The notes: generated from the sequence alone by a model not told the origin. A DNA stretch of 64,000 nt from Alnus glutinosa (GCF_958979055.1 NC_084886.1:41404654-41468653); one strand, 5' to 3'; numbered from the stretch's first letter, positions 36,260 through 48,700 are shown. Translations and numbers: made by a program.

Positions 36260-37099
36260 CTATATCACAGCCCCACGTTGCCGCACCTTCGCCTTCTCGG
36301 CGTCGATGATCGACTCCACGAGCCGCACCGCCCTCTCGAGCTCCCCGTCCCTGTTCACCACCACGTAGTCGAAGCTCCTCACGTGCGTCACCTCCTCTCT
36401 CGCCGTGGCGATCCGCACTAGCAGCTGCTCCCGGTTTTCCGTCCGCCTCTCCACCAGCCTCTCAACCATCACCGCCTCGCTCTCCGCCACCACGAACACG
36501 AACACCGCCGAGTCCCCCAAAATCCTCCTCAGCGTTCTGGCGCCCTGGATATCCACTCTCAAAACGACGTCGCACCCCCTCGCCATGTACTCCCGCACCT
36601 GCCGCCTCGGAATCCCCTTGTACTCGCCGTACACAAGCGCGTACTCCAACAACTCGTTCCTCTCCACCATTCTCAGGAACTCTTCCTTGGACACGAAGTA
36701 GTAGTCCTCGCCGTCGACCTCGCCGGGTCGCCTGGCTCGGCTCGTGGCGGTGACGACGAAGTGAAGGTTTTGACGGACCTCTCTCAGCCGTTTGATGACG
36801 GCGTCCTTGCCGACCCCGCTCGGCCCACTGATCACCACGATTAACGGGCCTGGGGTCGGCGTTATGGGCTCGGGGCTGAACGCGGAGCCCAGCGAGGTCT
36901 CCAGGGCCCGGATGAGCTCCACGCGGTCGGCCTTGTCGACGGAAGGGATGGGGACGGAGGGCGGACGTGACATTTGGGAGATTGGAGAGCAGAGGGAGAT
37001 ATTTGGGAGAAATATCTTTTTGGGACAGGGATAGGAGAGAGGATTAGGGATTCTTAAGGGGAAGAGAGAAGTGGAGGAGGAGAGGAGTCTGCGTAACAT
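36260..37099 (-). CDS. GK3: Guanylate kinase, organellar type (279 aa)
   Basis: Intronless. It catalyses GMP + ATP = GDP + ADP in purine nucleotide salvage. Residues 1-42 ([20 protein letters not shown]...) are rich in Ser, Arg and Leu with no acidic residue, as expected for a plastid/mitochondrial transit peptide. The kinase domain follows: P-loop GPSGVGKDA at 92-100, GMP-binding [17 protein letters not shown] at 119-135, the [12 protein letters not shown] segment at 153-164 and VDIQGA at 182-187. A frame opens further upstream to 37279, but the Met at 37099 gives the transit-like N-terminus and the usual length (about 280 aa). The CDS is markedly GC-rich against its AT-rich flanks. A hairpin MITE lies 254 bases upstream. 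The assignment to GK3 is from memory of At3g06200. Confidence 0.93.
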   Translation of the reverse strand: MLRRLLSSSTSLFPLRIPNPLSYPCPKKIFLPNISLCSPISQMSRPPSVPIPSVDKADRVELIRALETSLGSAFSPEPITPTPGPLIVVISGPSGVGKDAVIKRLREVRQNLHFVVTATSRARRPGEVDGEDYYFVSKEEFLRMVERNELLEYALVYGEYKGIPRRQVREYMARGCDVVLRVDIQGARTLRRILGDSAVFVFVVAESEAVMVERLVERRTENREQLLVRIATAREEVTHVRSFDYVVVNRDGELERAVRLVESIIDAEKAKVRQRGAVI

Positions 37100-37314
37100 G
37101 GAGGGTGGCGGTGAGTGCACTGTATACAGGTGGGGTGGCGGAGCATGGAGTCGGAACCGTGCGAGGGAGTGAGGGGGAAAATTGGGGGGTTTTGGTTTTG
37201 GTTTTGGGTGAGATACCCCTCCTATACGGCGCTCCCATATGACCGACTGTATGCCACGATAACCCTTCCAATTGGACATTTTTTTTCTTTTTTCTTTTTC
37301 TTTTTTTTCTTTTC

Positions 37315-37316
<2 letters not shown>

Positions 37317-37348
<32 letters not shown>

Positions 37349-37349
37349 T
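37317..37349. repeat. (TTA)n microsatellite
   Basis: About 11 TTA/ATT units between the guanylate kinase start and the hairpin MITE. Confidence 0.95.
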
Positions 37350-37352
37350 TAG

Positions 37353-38393
37353 GGTTAAATACCCCAGAGGTACTTGAGTTTTACGTGTTTTTAAATTTAG
37401 TACCTCAGTTTCATTTCGTATCACAGGTAGTACCTGAATTTGGAAGAAAAAAACCCTAGGTAGTACCTGTCAGATTTCTCGTCCAAATTTCAACTTCTCG
37501 CCACGTGTCAACCTCAGCGGTTGACACGTGGCACTACATAAAAAAAAATTAAAAATTAAAAATTAAAAAATTAAAAAAATGATTAAAATTAAAAAAAAAA
37601 AAAAAAAAAAAAAAGAGGGGTGGCTGAGCCACCCCCCTTGGCCACCATGGGGGTGGCCATTTTGGCCAAGGAGGTGGCCCAGCCACCCCCTTGGCCGGTC
37701 TGGGGTGGCCGAACCACCCCACAGTTGAAAAAAAAAATAATAATAAAATAAAATTTGAAGGGTTTTGGCCCTAGGGGGTGGCCGACCCTAGGGCCACGGG
37801 GGTGGTTCGGCCACCCCCAGACCGGCCGAACTGGGGGTGGCCGGAACCACCCCCGTGGGCCAAAACCCTTCAAAAATTTTTTTTTTTTTTTTTTTCAACT
37901 GTGGGGTGGCCGAACCACCCCTTAGGGCCATGGGGGTGGTTCGGCCACCCCAGACCGGCCGGACTGGGGGTGGCCAAACCACCCCCGTGGCCCTAGGACC
38001 ACCCCCTAGGGCCAAAACCCTTCAAATTTTTTTTTTTTTTTTTTTTTTTCAACTGTGGGGTGGCCAAACCACCCCAGACCGGCCAGACCGGCCAAGGGGG
38101 TGGCTCAGCCACCCTTCTTTTTTTTTTTCTTTTTTTCTTTTTTTTTTTCATTTTTTTTTATTGTAATCATTTTTTTAATTTTGTAATTTTTAATTTTTTT
38201 TTTAATGTGGTGCCACGTGTCAACCTCAGCGGTTGACACGTGGCGAGAAGTTGAAATTTGGACGAGAAATCTGACAAGTACTACCTAGGGTTTTTTTTTT
38301 TTCCAAATTCAAGTACTACTTGTGATACGAAATGAAACTGAGGTACTAAATTTAAAAACACGTAAAACTCAGGTACCTCTGGGGTATTTAACC
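37353..38393. mobile_element. 1-kb palindromic MITE with long terminal inverted repeats and internal hairpin array
   Basis: The ends are inverted copies: GGTTAAATACCCCAGAGGTA on the left and, reversed, the same on the right. The inverted repeats run about 240 bases (37353-37600 and 38140-38393). Each arm contains its own perfect 13-bp hairpin, CCACGTGTCAACC-TCAGC-GGTTGACACGTGG. The core (37610-38125) is an array of G/C-rich near-palindromes of the type GGGTGGCCGAACCACCC separated by A or T runs. There is no transposase. Flanking bases do not give a clean target duplication because both sides are T/A-rich. Long arms of this kind are typical of Mutator-like MITEs, but the superfamily is not proven. 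Confidence 0.85.
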
Positions 38394-40210
38394 ATTTTTT
38401 TTATAGATACATGAAAAAGAACTACAGCAACATAAAAGAAAATTACAATAAACTAGAGTTGGGCAACCCAACAAAAAATACCTAAGAAAGTAAGTATGCG
38501 GAGACAATGCGTGATTACGTAGACCTATTGATTTTTGTCACGGATGCCAAGAACTTAAGCCTCCAGTAAAAATGGTTAAAAGTGGGTAAAGAGTTTAGAA
38601 GACCCAAACACTTTGGTAACGGTTATAAGAGGCACAAAGAATATGCAAAAAAACAAAAAGCCTGGAAACACAAAAGTGGAGAAACAACCACAACACAGCA
38701 CCGGTCGGTTAGGAGTTAGCGGTTGAGGATGCCGTGAACAACCGCGATCCGCCAACAGCATAGGCGGGGGGAGACTAGGGGTGCAACGTAGCCGTCACGC
38801 ACCGGCGAGTGGCACACTTCGAGGCTGGAAGGTCTCGAAGGTGACCGGTGTTGTTAACGGAGGTGGAAGACGACGGGGAGCACAATGGAGAAGCACGTGT
38901 CATGCTGAATCTAGAGTAGGAGAGTAGATCTATGTTCGAAAACTTTGACCCAAAATCCAAACCAAATCCGGCAAATGACCCATGGGAGTAGCGTTGTGGA
39001 GACAAAAAGCATGAAAAGCAAATAAATTGCCTCCAATGAAGCGAATATGACTATAAAGAGTTATAACAGGATATGGGTCTCATAAGGGGCGTAAGCAACG
39101 GGGAAGGGGAGGGAAAGAGGAGAAAAATGGGGGGTGGGGAAGCTTTGGGCTTCCCTCTATGGTGGTTTGCGAAGAAAGGCTATTAGAAGTTTTAGAGAGA
39201 AGGGAGACGTTCTCTCTTTATGTTTTCTTTATTTTTTTCTTTTTTTTATTAAAGATAAAATTGTAATTATCTAAACCCAACGGCGGATTAGTTGACTAAA
39301 TATTTTAAACCAAGAATCAAAGGGTTTTATACTTTATTGCGATTGTAAATGTGATTAGCAAGTGATACATGCATAAAACAAATAACACATAATAGTATGT
39401 GTGGTGTCCTAGTTTATCTGTTGTTTGAGTTTTTTTTTTTTTTTTTCCCCCTCCCTGGTGAGGTCTCTACCACCTTGTGCGGTTGCTCTCGAGGAGGGAT
39501 CTCTTCCCACCTTCCTCCTTCCCATTTTCTTCATTTTTTTTTTTGTCCATTTGGTGTTCTTTTTTCCCTTTTTGGTTGCTCCTCCACCCTCTGCCGCAGT
39601 GTCTCGCCTTTTTCGACAGGCCGACCGCCCTATCCACCTCATCACTCACCTCCTTCGTCGTGCTGCTCGTCAAAATTGGATTGGTTCTCAAATCGTTTTT
39701 TTTTAAAGCTCAATCTACTTTCATTTATTAGTCCTAGCCCACCATGCACCCGTCCACCATCTTCGTCGGCTTTCCAGCTTCATGCCGCCAACCGCCTGCT
39801 CCTCCATGTGTCGTCCATGTATTGTTCAGTGACCTCCTTCCACCATCCTCAACCTCACCCTCTGCCGGTGCTACTATGTTTTGGGACTTTTTATTGTTTT
39901 TGTGCTTTTTCTCTGTATTCCTGTTTTTGTTGTCTTGTTTAGGCTTTTGCAATAACCTACATGCTCTTGTGTGATGCTTATTTGTTTGGTGGAGACCAGA
40001 GACTGGAGACTCTGTCTTTTGGCTTCGATACAACCTCCTTCAGTGGTAGTTCATTTGATGTGCTACTTGCTAGGGTTCGTGTAGGTTAGTGTGGCTTCAC
40101 GACCTTTGCTTTGCCTTCGCTAGCAGCCCTTTGTGGTCGTTCTTGTTCTCTTGATGGGCCGAGTCATTTTTTTTCTCATTCTCACTGGTTACTTTGTTAT
40201 ATATTTTTAG
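38394..40210. repeat. Unclassified repeat sequence, target of the hAT insertion
   Basis: No gene. 39397-39942 contains CT-rich open frames that reflect composition. The segment from about 39400 reaches the hAT left border and resumes after the right border (45279-45400), where it ends in TTTGAATCAAAATAATAATA. It may be a non-autonomous retroelement like 1195-2041. The part at 38580-39230 has a different, GC-richer composition and is unassigned. Confidence 0.35.
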
Positions 40211-40782
40211 TAGGGCTGTCAATTTTGACACGACCCGACAACCTGACATGAACACAACACAAAATTAGTAGGTTTTGGTCTACCTTAAACGGGTTTGGGT
40301 CGTAAACGGGTCGACCCGTTTATCTCGGGCGGGCGGCGGGTCACCCGTGGGTGACTCACCATACGCGATTAACTCTTCTTCTTCTTCTTCTTCTTCTTTT
40401 TCTTTTTTTTTTTCTTTTTTTTTTTTTTTTTAAAAAAAAGGGAGGAAATGAGAATGGGCTTATTTCTGATTTTCTGTTTTAGTCGAAAACACAAAAGTTC
40501 AAAAATCAAAAGAATCAAAACCCTAACTTTTTCTTTTTAAGTTTTTCAGTTTTTCCTTCAACTGAATCAGCTCCGCCGCCCTTCTCTTCTTCTTCCATTT
40601 TCTTCTTCTTCAGCTCCGAGCCGCTCCGCCGCCGCCCCTTCTTCTTCCTCCTGAAGTTCGGCTGGACGCCTGGAGTGGACCCGCTCGAGTCGACGCTCTC
40701 TCTCTCAGTCTCTCTAGTCTCTGCTCTCCGCTCAGTGCTCGCTGCAGACTGTCGACATCGCAACGCTCTCCCCGTCTCTCTA

Positions 40783-40783
40783 C

Positions 40784-40826
<43 letters not shown>
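40783..40826. repeat. (CT)n microsatellite
   Basis: About 20 CT units inside the hAT element, upstream of its transposase. Confidence 0.9.
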
Positions 40827-40830
<4 letters not shown>

Positions 40831-42029
40831 GCCGATGTCGCATTCGGTACCGCCAGTATGTTAATAGTTGATTTTCATTTTTATAGCATTTTGATTTGTT
40901 TCGAGAAATGGCTTGTCAAGTCTCAGTGGTGTTGTTACTTGTTAGTGTAAATGCTTTTGTAATTAATGGATGAGCTGAAGCAAGGAGGAAAAACTCTCAG
41001 TGGCCGGTGTTCATAGGAGATTTGATATTTCTCATTTTCTTGTGATGACGTTTATTTTAGTTGATTTTTTAATTGTTTTGAGGTGAATAAGTAAATTTAA
41101 AAATTATAGTTTTCTGTTTCAACTTTCAGTTGTAAGTTATTTCCTATATACACAAATGCTTAAATGTTTAGTTATGGTTATTTGGGATTGAATTTAAAGT
41201 AATTGAGAATTTATTAGTGTGGCATGTTCAAATGTGCAAACCCAATTGCCTAAAAAGTAGTAGAGGTAGGTATTACCGTATTGATGAGAGAAAAAAACAC
41301 AGCCCTACAAACAAGCACAATAGCATAGTAGCACACAACCCTACTCACCATCTCCCAGGTTTTCCAACTTGAAATGATCACCAACTGCTTACATTAACTC
41401 ACGAGATGTATTTCAGGAGTAACAACACAGAGAATGCAGAAAAGAAGACAATAATTATATAAACACTACTGCAATACAATAAAATGATTACACTCAAAAA
41501 TTGACTTGGAGACAACTCTATGGGGTTTGATACTTCTGCTTCTCTTGCTACTAATTTTGCTAACGTCCACCTTCACTTCTTGCTAATGCAAGAGGATTCT
41601 TAGTTTCTGAAAAAATTTAATCCAATAATTTTCTTGCTAGTAGGTTATCTGAAATTGACTTGCATTTCCTCTTGTATTACAACAAATATCTCATCTACCT
41701 TGTGAAGAAAAAAAAAATGATGGTAATTTTTGTGTCGAGTGAGTCTAAATTGTAGAAAATGAAGCTTAGAGACATATTTATCTATTTATGTATTTGTAGT
41801 TTGGTATGGTTATATCTTCAACAATTTGGAAACAGACAAGGCTTTATTGTTGTTGCAGTGGTGCTGATGAACTTTATTGGATTGTGGATTCATTTTTACA
41901 TGTTAATTTTGACTGTCATCATTATTTTCCCCCCTTTATTTTTAACTGCCTATATGTTAATCTTAATTTGCTTAAAATGGTTTTTTTTATTTTCTTCATT
42001 CTAATTTACTAACGATTATGTGTGTAAGT

Positions 42030-44230
42030 GATTAACGAAGATTCGGTTGTATTCGATGATGATGTGGTTGAAATAGATACAAGGGAGGATCCTTCTATTC
42101 ATACGAATTCAATGACGACAAAAAAGGTACAGAAGAAGCGTAGGAAGACCTCAACTGTTTAGACCAATTTTGATGAACTTCCTTCTACAGATCCAAATGA
42201 CATAAGGATATGGGCAAAATGCAAGTTTTGTGATCATAAATATATAGCTAACAGTTCACATAGAACTGAAAATTTACAGAAGCATATGTAGGTTTGTGGG
42301 GGGAAAACTGATCATGATATTCAGCAAATGCTCATATCTAGAGATCAAGGAACTCTGTCAGTAAGTGCCTCAAAATTTTGTCCTAAAAGATATAGAGAAT
42401 TGTTGGTTGGTACAATTATAAAGCATAACTTGCCTTTTTCATATGTAGAATATGATGGTGTAAGAGAAGTGTATAGATACTTGCGTAGTGATGTACCATT
42501 AATTTGTAGAAAAATTGTTAAGGCTGATTTGATTAAGATGCATATCTTGGAGAAACAAAAGGTTAAGTCTTTGTTAAATGTTTGTCCTGGGAGGATTAGC
42601 TTGACATCAAATTTGTGGACTTATTTGACAACCGATGGGTATATTTGCCTCACTGCACATTTTATTGACAAGAATTGGGAATTATTTAAAATGGTGTTAA
42701 ATTTTTCATTCATGCCCCCACCACATAATTGTGCATCTTTGGTTGAAAAGATATATAGTTTGCTAAAAGAGTGGAGGATTGATAAAAAAAGTTTTCTCTG
42801 TAACATTAGATAATACTTCTGCGAATGATTTGTGTGTTATGAATCTCAAACCAAGATTAAACATGAAGAAAGCCCTTCCTTGTGATGGTGAGTTGTTTCA
42901 TATGCGTTGTTGTGCCCATATTCTTAATTTGATTGTGCAAGATGGATTGAAAGAGATCACTAGTGCTATCCAAAAGATTAGAGATAGTGTTAAGTATTTT
43001 AGAGGATTACAAATAGAAAACAGAGTTTTCTTCAAGCTGTCAATCAAATGTCATTGGATAGTAACAAGAGATTAAAACAAGATGTGTCAACTAGATGTAA
43101 TTTGACATATCTTGTGCTTGAGAGTGCAATTCATTATAGGCGTGCTTTTACTTATTTGGAGATGATTGATAAAAACTATATGTTTTGTCCTAATGCACTT
43201 GAGTGGGAAAATGTGATTGATATCAGTAGTTTCTTGGGATGCTTTTATCGTGCTACATGTGCTTTTTCTGGTACTAAATATCCCACAGCCAATCTATACT
43301 TTCCCGTGGTAGCATTGATTTATATGAATTTGAAGCAAGAGCTTGTGAGTGAAAATGGATATAAGAGATTAATGGCAAGTCAAATGATCTCTAAATTTGA
43401 GAAATATTGGTCAAAATTCAATTTAGTATTGGCCATTGCAGTTGTCTTAGATCCTCGTTACAAGCTGCGCCTTGTAAAGTACTACTATATGAAGATTTAT
43501 GGAGTTGAATCTCAAGGGTATGAGAATGTGACAAAAATGTTAACCAAACTTTTTTATGGAGTACAGTGCTCCTACAACTTCAAACTCCACAGTTGTTCAA
43601 TCCCAAGAAGGCTCAGATTGGGAAAAGGTAAATAATATCGCAAGTTTCTTAGCTTGTTAGTAACTTAGTATATATACTCATAATCACTTACTAATTTTAT
43701 GTTTATATTATCTCTTTTTATGTAGGATTTTATAGCATTTGATGGAGTCGATCCTGGTGTACAAAAGACTCAATTGAAACTTTATTTGGATGAACCCAAG
43801 TATTTGGAAAAGAATATGACATTTGACATCCTTTCATTTTGGAAAGGAAATAAATTTTGTTATCCTCAAGTAGCAGTCATGGCTAGTATTTCTATTTCTA
43901 CTCTTGCTTCAGAATCCACTTTTAGTATTGGTGAACGTGTGATTGATCAGTATAGGAATTCACTCAAACCTGATATTGTTGAGGCATTGGTTTGCACTAG
44001 AGATTGGTTATATGGAGAGCAAGGTAATATTAGTTATTTGCATATTTAATTTCTTCATTTACTTGTTTTTTTTTTTTTTTTTTCTTTTGATATATATATA
44101 TATTTTTTTTCTTTTGATATAGAACAAACTTTAATGAATGTGGATAACGAAGAAGAGGATGTTTCGACATTGGATAGTAACAATTCCTGTGAGATCCCCT
44201 ATTATTTCTTTTGTTCTTATGTTATTGTTT
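42030..44230 (+). pseudogene. hAT transposase (BED finger, RNase H-like, hATC), broken
   Basis: A BED-type finger lies at about 42206-42300 (WAKCKFCDHKY, then LQKHM-stop-VC). The transposase core follows at 42328-43635 (GRISLTSNLWT, TLDNTSAND, HMRCCAHILNLIVQDGL, DVSTRCNLTY, LDPRYKL). The hATC dimerisation domain is at 43774-44049 (LDEPKY, ILSFWKGN, ASESTFSIGERV, VEALVCTRDWL). Damage: in-frame TAG at 42160-42162 and 42289-42291, a frameshift at the A7 run 42783-42789, another near 43040-43060, and an unclear join across 43636-43773 that may be an intron. It cannot encode an intact transposase. Confidence 0.9.
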
Positions 44231-45278
44231 GTGTTTTAGCATGTGAGGCAGAATAGCCAAACTTTGCTTGATGTTACATGCAATTGGTATATGGTTAAAA
44301 AGTTAAATTGTAGAAAGTGAATAATGTTAATAGACATCTTAAATTAATAAAAAGGGTCACTTTATGTCTTTGTACAGTGGTTAAGGCATATTAAGACCAA
44401 CTAATTTGTTTGTGTACATATATCATATAAGCCATGCTAACAGATCATGTTTGTCATGTATTCATATATTATATGAGCCAGATATAACAGTGAATAACTG
44501 ATTTGTTTGTGTACATACACATACTTGTTTCACTTGAATTGTTGCTTTGATTGAATTATATGCTTACTCCTACAAATAGCTAGAGGATTGTACTTCAGGA
44601 TCACATATTTTGGCTTAAACCAAGTTGAAAAAACAAACACTTGATAGAAATTCTCCATATCTGATTATCATCATTTGTCTTTGAGCCATAGAAAAAAAAT
44701 TTCAGAACTTTTTCACCTCCTAATGTAATTATTCTGTTTTTTTCCTTTAGGTATTGGACCTAAATGACAAAGATGGGCATGCCAAACTAACTTGCGTTGG
44801 ACCCAATCTGATGGACAATGAGCATATTTGTAGGTCATTCAATGAATCAAGAGTAGACAATTATGATGTAGTTTATTGTATTTGTAAATTTGTTATGATT
44901 ATGTAGTTTTGTTTTGTTTTTTTTTTGTTATTTGATTAGATAATTAAGCATATTAAGTGATTTGGTACTAGCCTACTACGAGTTTAGAAATGAATTGCTA
45001 AAACTATTATTATTTCATTTAAATACCCAAACCCCCCCCCCCCCCCAAAAAAAAAAAAAAGAGAAAAAAAAGCATTTTTAAGCTAAGCGGGTCAAACCCG
45101 ATACAACCCATCATGCTAAACCAGTTTCAAGGGTCGTGTCGGGTGACCTGTGAGATTGCCGTGCCGTGTCGTGTCGTGTCATGTCTGGAGCTCCGATTCG
45201 TTAACATAAACAGGTCGTGTTTGGGTTTAACTTAAATGGGTCGTGTCGGGTACCTGTTTTGTCAGCCCTAATTTTTAG

Positions 45279-45714
45279 CATTATTTTCTGTGTGTTTCGG
45301 GATGTTTGGTTTGCCCATCCTTTTTCTATTTTTTAATTGTTTGTAATTTTTCTTTTCCCTTTTTCATATTTGAATCAAAATAATAATAATATTATTATAT
45401 AGTATTTAATGTTTAAGTTCAGTTAATTCATTTTTAGAGTTGTAATTATTGTACTAAGACAAAAATACATGAGATGGGACAATGTATTACGTTTCCCTCA
45501 CATGGTTTCCGACCGATTTTATGTACGACGACATTGGTATAAAGAAAGAATTAAATAAGTCTGTTGATTTGGATAGCCCCAATTTCCAATCAATTTCCGT
45601 TTCTCTCCGACTCCGTTGAATATCGATATCCTCAACTCCGACAAGAAAGTCCAGAATTATCAAATTGAAATTAACGGTTTTTGTTTCGAAATATCAAGGG
45701 TGGTCTCTTAGTTG
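45279..45714. other. Upstream region of the BPM gene
   Basis: Right flank of the hAT element followed by the BPM 5' UTR/promoter region. It is AT-rich with an AAT repeat near 45380-45398. No clear TATA box was chosen. Confidence 0.45.
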
Positions 45715-48700
45715 ATGGGCACAAACGAACCACGAAGAGAATTCGTGGCGATCAAACCCATCTTGGCATCGCCGTCAACGTGCACCGCGTCGACCTCCCG
45801 CTCCGAGACCGTGAATGGGACGCACGAGTTCAAGATCAAGGGCTTCTCCCTGGCAAAGGGCATGGGGATCGGCAAGTACATCACCTCCGACACCTTCGCG
45901 GTGGGGGGATACGCCTGGGCGATCTACTTCTACCCGGACGGCAAGAGCGCCGAGGACAACGCCGCCTACGTCTCGCTCTTCGTCGCGCTCGCCAGCGAGG
46001 GCACCGACGTCCGGGCGCTCTTCGAGCTCTCGCTGCTGGACCAGAGTGGCAGGGACAACCACAAGGTCCACAGCCATTTCAATCGCATGCTCGACGGCGG
46101 GCCCTACGCCCTCAAGTATCGAGGAAGCATGTGGTACGTTTGACTTTGATGAAAGGGTTCTTGGAACTGCTTTTCTTGATTGCTGCTATTGTCAATCTTA
46201 TCGCTTTCTTGGTTTCTTGGGGTTTTTTTTTTTGGTGTGTGTGTGTGTTAGTGCAATTGCAGTATCTTGTTGATTGATGACATGGGTATTCAATTTGGTT
46301 GTTGGGTTTTGAATTAAGATAACAAGAAATGTGATTGAGAAAGGAAAAAGATGAATGAACGTGGTTCATTAAAGTAAACTACTCTTAAGGGTCTCTAAGC
46401 ATGAATGGTTACAGGTTCGAAAGGGTTTATGTTAAATAGATTTTTGTATTCAAGAGTTTGAGATTTCAACTCATTCATGGCCATTTTGGTTTGAAAATTT
46501 TGCTTGTTCCAGAATTAGGAAAAAAAAAGAAGTGGAAAAAGATTGTATGTATGGTAGCTAAATGAAAGACAAAATTGTGGACAGATAAATGAAATTCCAA
46601 TAGGGGGTTGAGGATTAGGTGAGCATGCCTCCCAGGAATCCGTCCTTAGATAAAGTTAATGGGCTGGATGTATGGATTCTATGAGCGACTGCATGCTGAA
46701 TGTTTTTCGAGGGTGCCATGGTTTTTGGGCTTGAAGGACTTAGGGGCGCCTGAAGATTTGGAACCCAAAATATAGGAGCCACTCCTAGACCAGCAGAATC
46801 AGATGAATGAGCTAAAAGTACTATCCTCTTTATGACGTCATATTTAGTTTTTGGTCGGTGCTCTTCATAAGTCCTCAGGCATAATAGATGCTCTCAACTT
46901 TGCATATGTGTGCATGCATTAATTCTTATGTTCACCAAAAGTAGAGCGCGACGACATTCGTAGTGACCTGTAACTGTATAAGAAAGCAGCATCTACTGAG
47001 ACCAATGCATTAATATTCTGTCGGACTTGCAGAATCTCTTGGAGCAAATTGTTCTGTTCATCTTGTCATCGTGGGCAATACCAGTCTGGTATCCCTATTC
47101 TTGGTACAAATTTTCATTAGTTTCACAAAAATTTCACTGGATGTCAAACAGAATTAAGTAGATGCTGCTGTTGGATTTTGCAGGGGTTACAAACGCTTCT
47201 TCAAAAGAACTCTTCTGGAGACATCAGACTACCTCAAAGATGATTGTCTCATAATTCACTGTTGTGTTGGTGTCGTTAGCTCGCACACAGAGGGACCTAA
47301 GATTTACTCTATAGCAGTTTCACCTTCTGATATTGGTCAGCAGTTTGGGAAGCTTTTAGAAAGTGGAAAGGGAGCTGATGTGACTTTTGAAGTTGATGGG
47401 GAAATATTTGCCACTCACAAGTTGGTGCTTGCAGCACGCTCACCTGTGTTCAGGTCACAACTTTTTGGTCCAATGAAGGATCAAAACAGTCAGTCCATTA
47501 AAGTTGAAGACATGATGGCTCCAGTTTTTAAGGTCTCTCTCTCTCTCTCTCTCTCTAACCTCATGATCATTTTACACATCAATTAACAATAGATCAGCCA
47601 TCTAGCATAAACCAGATTGTTCAGAAGCAAATGTGGTTACTGGTTGTCAACCTAGTAGGAAAAGCCTAATTGGTTTTGTTGTCCCTATTTATCGTATAGA
47701 TAACCACATTCATTTTGCGTTTGTTTCTTTTTGTTCTTTTTTCCCTCAATATTTGCAATTGTATCATTATAACGCACATGCTATTCACTTTGTTCTATTA
47801 TCTAAAATTGGCCGTGTGCTTGCTAATCAAGTCAATTATGGGAAGGCAGTAAGAGAACTGATCATTCTTAGTTACAAAATATTTTGACATTCAATCATTT
47901 TTTCTTAATGCTTATTTACTATTTGGTGCATATATGTTTGTTCTCAAATCACCACCTGTCCTAATTTGCTTAGTTTTCATGATTTTCTTGATCTTTGTTC
48001 TCTTTCTAGCTAGGTGTTTCTCTTGTATACTTTCTGTGTGCCTGGGTTGTGCCTTTTCATTTTAATGATGTTTCTCGTTTACTTATCAAAAAAAAAAAAA
48101 TTTTAATGATATTTCAATTACTTATAAAGAAATCACTATAAAGGGGGTGGGAACAAAGTAAACAGGATGTGTACAAAAGGTTACTTGAAAAATAAAAGGA
48201 AGGGGAAGGAGAAAAACACAAAACAATTAAATCTTAATATAGAAAATGTAAAAGTCCAATGGACCTTAGTCACTCTCAAAAGACTCCTTAAGAAAGGGAG
48301 ACACTTAACACGCTCCCTCATATGTGGCACTATTGTCCAAACACGTGTATTGCATTAGAGCGGCAGCTGAAGGGAAGGCTCAATCCTCTCTTTAAGACGC
48401 CTTGAGAGAGGAGGGACTTATAACGTGCCCAGGTCATGTATCTCTTGGCGATGTGGGACACTTTAACACGCCTCCTCATATGTGGCAACTTTAGTCAAAC
48501 ACGTGTTCAACCAGGAGGGAAAGACCCATCACCATCCAAGAAACCTGCTTTGATACTATGATAAAGTCCATTAAGTCTTACTCTTCCACAAAAGATACCT
48601 TTAAGGGAAGAGGTTTGCTCAAGGCTTATAAAGCCCACAACCCAAGTATACCTTGGCAATGTGGGACTCTTAACACACCTCCTCATGTGTGGCACTATTG

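Larger units (their letters stand above)
40211..45270 (+). mobile_element. hAT DNA transposon, 5.06 kb, with decayed transposase
   Basis: The terminal inverted repeats are TAGGGCTGTCAA on the left and TAGGGCTGACAA on the reversed right end. A perfect 8-bp target duplication ATTTTTAG flanks it (40203-40210 and 45271-45278). Subterminal zones on both sides are rich in GGGTCG/CGACCC and GTGTCGTG-type motifs. The interior carries a transposase pseudogene (42030-44230), a CT microsatellite (about 40783-40826) and a C15/A14 homopolymer pair at 45032-45060. Confidence 0.95.

Noticed and set aside
36405..37034. Plus-strand open frames across the guanylate kinase gene
   Set aside because: Antisense shadows caused by the GC-rich codon use of the real gene.
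36260..37279. Start of guanylate kinase at 37279
   Set aside because: The extra 60 residues are Pro/His-rich and unlike a transit peptide. The Met at 37099 gives a normal organellar leader and the usual family length.
37589..38166. Several open frames of 70-110 codons
   Set aside because: They are translations of the palindromic G/C-rich MITE core in all frames, rich in Gly, Pro and Trp, with T/A runs. No protein is likely.
37353..38393. Clean target-site duplication for the palindromic MITE
   Set aside because: Both flanks are T/A-rich and can be forced to match only partly. I do not claim a duplication length.
39397..39942. 181-codon open frame and overlapping frames on both strands
   Set aside because: Same CT-rich composition effect. 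Overlapping frames in several phases argue against coding.
45712..45714. TTG start for BPM three bases before the ATG
   Set aside because: Plant nuclear genes start at ATG. 45715 is the first ATG in frame.
45679..46277. Arg/Gly-rich alternative frames over BPM exon 1
   Set aside because: Out-of-frame readings of a GC-rich exon. The MATH frame with correct splice phase is unambiguous.
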